Source: Candidatus Aminicenantota bacterium (GTDB taxonomy: Bacteria; Acidobacteriota; Aminicenantia; Aminicenantales; Aminicenantaceae). Taken from it: DNA of 9,695 nt. The notes below the pieces were generated by a model. It ran no database searches. It saw only the letters and a list, made by a program, of their open reading frames with translations, and had not been told where the DNA came from. The DNA is taken from assembly GCA_004378665.1 (NCBI GenBank), contig SOIA01000239.1, positions 1-9,695 of the forward strand, given 5' to 3'. This document shows positions 6,646 through 9,695 of the stretch, one piece after another (position 1 is the stretch's first letter; the number at the start of each line of letters is the position of its first letter). Made by a program: the position numbers and the translations under genes.

Positions 6646-7212
6646 ATGAGAACCTTTATTGCCATCAATCTTGACCAAGAGATAAAAAGAGGCATCATTC
6701 AACTGATCGAGGAGTTAAAAGCCCGCAGTGCAGAGAGTCGGGGCATCAGATGGGTCAGGCCAGAAGGCATGCACCTCACCCTGAAATTCCTGGGTGAGAT
6801 CGGAGAAGACAAAGTTTCCCGCATAGAAAGCGCAATGAGACTGGTTTCGGAAAAATACTCTCCCTTTTCTATGAAGATCAAAGGAACAGGATACTTCCCC
6901 CCGAAGAGCAAAGCGCCCAGAGTCTTCTGGGTCGGGATCGAGGAAGAAGGAATCCTGGAGAGGCTCCAATTCCAGGTGGAAGAGGAGATGGAAAGATTAG
7001 GATTTCCGAAAGAGCAACGCAAATTTCATCCCCACCTGACGCTGGGAAGGGTCAAAACCTCCTCCAACCTCAGGGGAATCCTGGATCTTCTTGAAAAATA
7101 TAAAGAAAAGACTTTAGGAGAAATGGAAGTTAAAAAAATGACTTTTTTCCGGAGTGTTCTCAAACCCACAGGAGCCGAATACTCTGTTCTCTCTGAGTTT
7201 GAATTCAAATGA
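6646..7212 (+). CDS. thpR: RNA 2',3'-cyclic phosphodiesterase (2H superfamily, formerly LigT)
   Basis: ThpR opens 2',3'-cyclic phosphate ends of RNA to a 2'-phosphomonoester; the E. coli member was first isolated as a 2'-5' RNA ligase. The 188-residue product has the usual length and both catalytic HxTx motifs: HLTLKFLGE (H43, T45) and HPHLTLGRVK (H130, T132). The opening MRTFIAINLD and the segment IRWVRPEGMHLTLKFLG (34-50) are typical of the family. It follows cinA after a 10-base gap containing a moderate ribosome binding site (AAGGGA), so unlike its overlapping neighbours it can be translated independently. It overlaps plsY by four bases. Its physiological substrate is not settled in bacteria; neighbourhood gives no further clue beyond co-expression with rimO. 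Confidence 0.94.
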   Translation: MRTFIAINLDQEIKRGIIQLIEELKARSAESRGIRWVRPEGMHLTLKFLGEIGEDKVSRIESAMRLVSEKYSPFSMKIKGTGYFPPKSKAPRVFWVGIEEEGILERLQFQVEEEMERLGFPKEQRKFHPHLTLGRVKTSSNLRGILDLLEKYKEKTLGEMEVKKMTFFRSVLKPTGAEYSVLSEFEFK

Positions 7213-7799
7213 AAATACTGTTTGCAGGACTTTCTTACCTTCTCGGCGCTATCCCCTCCGGTTATGTCCTGTTCTATATCAGCGAGAAAAAAGATATCCG
7301 GAACTTCGGAAGTCAGGCGACCGGAGCCACAAACTTGTTTCGCCTGAAAGGCTGGAAATTCGCGGTTCCCATCCTCCTGTTTGATGTCCTCAAGGGAGGT
7401 CTTCCCGTTGTTTTAGCCTTGGAATTCTTCGAGGACCTCAGGTTTGCGCTGGTCTGTGGTTTTTTGGCTGTGGTGGGACACTGCTTTCCGGTCTACATCA
7501 AGTTCAAGGGAGGAAAAGGCCTGGCCACAACTCTTGGTGCCTACGCGGTACTCGGCTTCAAACCTCTCCTCCTCAGCCTGGGCGTTTTCCTGCTTGCGGT
7601 CGGAATCACCCGTTATGTTTCTCTGGGTTCGCTCTTAGCTGTTCTGAGTTATCCCCTGTTTATTTTATTATTCAAAGGAAATATAGAGATTGTGTGCCTG
7701 AGTGTGGTTCTCTTCCTTCTGATCGTATTCATGCACAGGGGGAATATCGCCAGACTCATCAAAGGTGAAGAAAGAAAATTAGGAGAGAAAGCAAGATGA
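7209..7799 (+). CDS. plsY: Acyl phosphate:glycerol-3-phosphate acyltransferase PlsY
   Basis: PlsY transfers the acyl group from acyl phosphate to sn-glycerol-3-phosphate, the first step of phospholipid synthesis in most bacteria, in the inner membrane. The 196-residue product has the usual length and about seven hydrophobic segments (near 3-24, 52-70, 77-97, 105-135, 137-157 and 160-177, some of them double). Motif 1 is GSQATGATNLFR (34-45), motif 2 is FPVYIKFKGGKGLATTLG (93-110) with the phosphate-binding glycines, and motif 3 is MHRGNIARLIKGEE (176-189) with His and Asn. The Ser and Arg of motif 1 are kept, but the family's usual Asn in GSxNxGATN is Ala37 here. It overlaps both thpR and gpsA by four bases (ATGA). 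No ribosome binding site precedes its ATG, so coupling with thpR is likely. The acyl-phosphate-making PlsX is not in the window. Confidence 0.95.
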   Translation: MKILFAGLSYLLGAIPSGYVLFYISEKKDIRNFGSQATGATNLFRLKGWKFAVPILLFDVLKGGLPVVLALEFFEDLRFALVCGFLAVVGHCFPVYIKFKGGKGLATTLGAYAVLGFKPLLLSLGVFLLAVGITRYVSLGSLLAVLSYPLFILLFKGNIEIVCLSVVLFLLIVFMHRGNIARLIKGEERKLGEKAR

Positions 7800-8803
7800 G
7801 AGCAAGCGTGATAGGAGGAGGAACCTGGGGAACAGCCTTTGCCCTTCACCTCGGCCGTTTGAAAATCAAAACTCGACTCTGGATCAGAGAAAAAGAGGTG
7901 TATCAGGAGGCGCAGCGCTTCAGGGAAAACAAGACATTCCTCCCCGGTTATATCTTCCCTCCCGAGGTATCGTTCTTCCATGATATCAAAGACGCGGTCT
8001 CTTCTGTGGATCTCGTTTTTATCGTTGTCCCTTCCAAATTCTGCAGGAAAATCTATGCACAATTGGCCCCCCATCTCTCTTCCCGGCACATCATCATCAG
8101 CTTAACAAAAGGGATTGAGGAAGGCTCTCTCATGAGAATGAGCGAAGTAATGGAGGATGTGTTTCGCCCGCATTTCACTCCACACACCGCTGTCCTGTCT
8201 GGTCCGAGTTTTGCCAAAGAAGTGGCTGAATCTCATCCGACGGCCGTGGTCCTGGCCTCAGAAGAACAGAGTCAGGCCAAAGAAATTCAGCATTTTATAT
8301 CCAATCCTGTCTTTCGCGCCTACACATCTGACGATATCATCGGAGTGGAGATCGCGGGCGCCGTGAAAAACGTGATCGCCATCGCTGCAGGGATTTCAGA
8401 TGCTCTCCAATTCGGCGGCAATTCAGTCGCAGCTCTTGTCACAAGAGGTATAGCCGAAATGACACGTTTAGGTGTAAAATTAGGAGCGAAGAAAGAGACT
8501 TTTGCCGGATTGGCAGGAATCGGAGATCTGGTCCTCACCTGCACAGGCAAACTGAGCCGGAATCACTATGTCGGTACAGAATTGGGGAAAGGAAAATCCC
8601 TGGATGAGATTGTCTCTTCGATGAAAATGGTAGCCGAAGGCATCACGACAACACAGTCCGTCTTTCAACTGGCGCAAAGAGAAAAAGTCGAAATGCCTAT
8701 CTGTGAGCAGATATATCATGTGCTCTACAGAAAAAAAGATCCGAGGAAGGTTCTTCAATACCTGATGTCCAGAAAACTCAAAAGTGAACACTTAGAAGAA
8801 TAG
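7796..8803 (+). CDS. gpsA: Glycerol-3-phosphate dehydrogenase [NAD(P)+]
   Basis: GpsA reduces dihydroxyacetone phosphate to sn-glycerol-3-phosphate with NADH or NADPH in the cytoplasm, supplying PlsY encoded just upstream. The 335-residue product has the family's usual length. The Rossmann nucleotide-binding loop is VIGGGTWGTAFA (5-16). SLTKGIEEG (102-110) and LSGPSFAKEVAESHPTAVV (134-152) follow. The C-terminal helical domain has the catalytic lysine in GAVKNVIAIAAGISDAL (K191), then GLAGIGDLVLTCTGKLSRNHYVG (238-260) with the substrate-binding Arg-Asn pair R255-N256. The ATG overlaps the plsY stop (ATGA), and a good ribosome binding site AGGAGA lies nine bases upstream, inside plsY. A 10-base gap separates it from the TPR gene. 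All key residues are present, so the enzyme should be active. Confidence 0.97.
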   Translation: MRASVIGGGTWGTAFALHLGRLKIKTRLWIREKEVYQEAQRFRENKTFLPGYIFPPEVSFFHDIKDAVSSVDLVFIVVPSKFCRKIYAQLAPHLSSRHIIISLTKGIEEGSLMRMSEVMEDVFRPHFTPHTAVLSGPSFAKEVAESHPTAVVLASEEQSQAKEIQHFISNPVFRAYTSDDIIGVEIAGAVKNVIAIAAGISDALQFGGNSVAALVTRGIAEMTRLGVKLGAKKETFAGLAGIGDLVLTCTGKLSRNHYVGTELGKGKSLDEIVSSMKMVAEGITTTQSVFQLAQREKVEMPICEQIYHVLYRKKDPRKVLQYLMSRKLKSEHLEE

Positions 8804-8813
8804 GAGGAGTCAA

Positions 8814-9608
8814 ATGAAATCTAAAACAGCTCTAATTCTTTTAATATGTCTGAATTTAGTCGTGTGTGCATCTTCTCAGAAAAAAATCGATAAGGCAAAG
8901 GAGAACGATCCCGAATACCAGTACAACCTGGGATTATTCTATCTCAGGGAAGGAAACATAAACGAAGCCATTCGTTACATCAATAAAGCCCTTACCCTCA
9001 AGCCTGAATATGACAACGCGCTGTGTACACTCGGCCTGGCTCACTCCATGAAAGGTGAATTTCAGGAGTCGATAGCCTATCTCAAACAGAGCTTGGATAT
9101 TAATCCACGCTTGACCGAAGCTCATAACTATCTCGGTGTTGCCTACCAGGAGCTTGGATTCATAGAAGAAGCCGAAAAAGAGTTCAGGATCGCCATTTTT
9201 GACCCGAATTACAAATCAAAAGAACTTCCTTACTACAACCTGGCCAGAATCTATTTTTCGAATGACAAACTGGAAGATGCACTCCAATACGTCAATATGT
9301 CTTTGACACTCGACAAAAACTTCCGCCTGGCTCACAATATGAAAGGGATGATATTCGAGAAACAACTCAACTACGCAGCAGCAATTGAAAGTTACAAGCT
9401 GGCCTTGAAAAACCTCCGGGCTGATCCGAGTGCGGGCTCCAATCTTGCTGTGGATTATTATGTGACCATCAATTTCAATCTCGGAGTGGCTTACTTCAAG
9501 AACGATGAACTCCAGAAAGCCAAGGAAATTTTTGTCAAGATCTATCCACGGGTCACTGACGTGGAAATGAGAATAAAGATCGATCAGTATCTCAGAGTCA
9601 TCAAATAA
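8814..9608 (+). CDS. Exported TPR-repeat protein, probable lipoprotein (PilF/NlpI-like architecture)
   Basis: The 264-residue product begins with a short leader (lysines 2 and 4, hydrophobic core about 6-17, Cys18), then consists almost wholly of tetratricopeptide repeats. I place repeats near 34-67, 68-101, 102-135, 138-171, 172-205 and 218-250. Several have the classic LGL.Y...G...EAI.Y...AL.L.P pattern, and the fourth and sixth are more diverged. TPR proteins are scaffolds for protein complexes; the general shape recalls PilF/PilW and NlpI lipoproteins, but nothing proves a pilus role and no pilus gene is in view. The putative lipobox LVVC has Val just before Cys, where Gly, Ala or Ser is normal, so lipidation is uncertain. 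A strong AGGAGG ribosome binding site overlaps the gpsA stop region. It is the last gene of the operon and is followed by a hairpin region. Confidence 0.83.
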   Translation: MKSKTALILLICLNLVVCASSQKKIDKAKENDPEYQYNLGLFYLREGNINEAIRYINKALTLKPEYDNALCTLGLAHSMKGEFQESIAYLKQSLDINPRLTEAHNYLGVAYQELGFIEEAEKEFRIAIFDPNYKSKELPYYNLARIYFSNDKLEDALQYVNMSLTLDKNFRLAHNMKGMIFEKQLNYAAAIESYKLALKNLRADPSAGSNLAVDYYVTINFNLGVAYFKNDELQKAKEIFVKIYPRVTDVEMRIKIDQYLRVIK

Positions 9609-9670
9609 CTGGATTATTCATAAAATCTGCCGACACCTTATTTTGAATAAACCAGTTCCACCTGGATTAT
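9607..9670 (+). terminator. Hairpin region at the operon end, two competing stems
   Basis: Arm A (9607-9626, starting in the TAA stop) pairs with arm B (9640-9657) over 17 base pairs, with one mismatch and a two-base bulge, around a 13-base loop. Arm B can instead pair with a third segment: ATAA-A-CCAG (9647-9655) with CTGG-A-TTAT (9662-9670), six-base loop. CTGGATTAT is a direct repeat at 9609-9617 and 9662-9670. There is no T-run, so this is not a classical intrinsic terminator. It could end the operon, protect its 3' end, or be the start of a small repeat element. Beyond 9670 I see nothing recognisable up to the window end. Confidence 0.45.
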
Positions 9671-9695
9671 CAAGTTCCTTCGAGCCACCCCGAGA

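Noticed and set aside
6099..6698. Minus-strand open frame of 199 codons across the cinA/thpR joint
   Set aside because: It is antisense to two well-supported genes and has no recognisable domain.
1..9695. CRISPR arrays, insertion sequences, tRNA or rRNA genes, phage genes
   Set aside because: I saw no regularly spaced repeats, transposase motifs, cloverleaf sequence or rRNA-like blocks on either strand.

Overview
The window is gene-dense, has about 45-50% GC by eye, and looks like ordinary chromosome from a Gram-negative-type bacterium. The asparaginyl-tRNA synthetase is of the Thermus-like type, and RimO, PgpA, CinA, ThpR, PlsY and GpsA sit in one tight operon. A TPR protein with a lipoprotein-like leader ends that operon. 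My best guess is an uncultured Acidobacteriota/Aminicenantota-like or deltaproteobacterial-type lineage, but I cannot place it firmly without a search. There is no sign of a phage, transposon, CRISPR array or tRNA/rRNA gene.

Layout. Positions 1-216 (minus) hold the first 72 codons of L-rhamnose isomerase, cut by the window edge. A 197-bp divergent control region follows, then a uroporphyrinogen-decarboxylase-like (URO-D/MtaA superfamily) gene at 414-1472 (plus) that ends in a clear intrinsic terminator. Next come asnS (1578-2870) behind a near-consensus promoter, and a small membrane methyltransferase of the PEMT/ICMT family (2953-3534) with its own likely promoter. From 3608 to 9608 seven genes run in one direction: rimO, pgpA, cinA, thpR, plsY, gpsA and the TPR gene. 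Their joints are 4-base ATGA overlaps or 10-base gaps, so they almost certainly form one operon.

How the genes work together. GpsA makes sn-glycerol-3-phosphate, PlsY acylates it, and PgpA dephosphorylates phosphatidylglycerophosphate, so three steps of phosphatidylglycerol synthesis are co-transcribed. The other operon genes concern translation and RNA or cofactor upkeep: RimO modifies ribosomal protein S12, ThpR acts on RNA 2',3'-cyclic ends, and CinA repairs the pyridine nucleotide pool. The rhaA/URO-D-like pair points to sugar or methyl-group catabolism and is probably a separate regulon.

Most interesting points. (1) asnS and rimO share the same promoter geometry: a 17-base spacer, with the last base of the -10 box exactly 10 bases before the A of ATG. 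Both mRNAs should therefore be leaderless or nearly so. (2) The rhaA/URO-D spacer carries an inverted pair of similar 20-25 base boxes that look like a shared operator. (3) The operon ends in three related segments that can form two mutually exclusive hairpins. I found no convincing new multi-gene system; the genes themselves are mostly well-known families.
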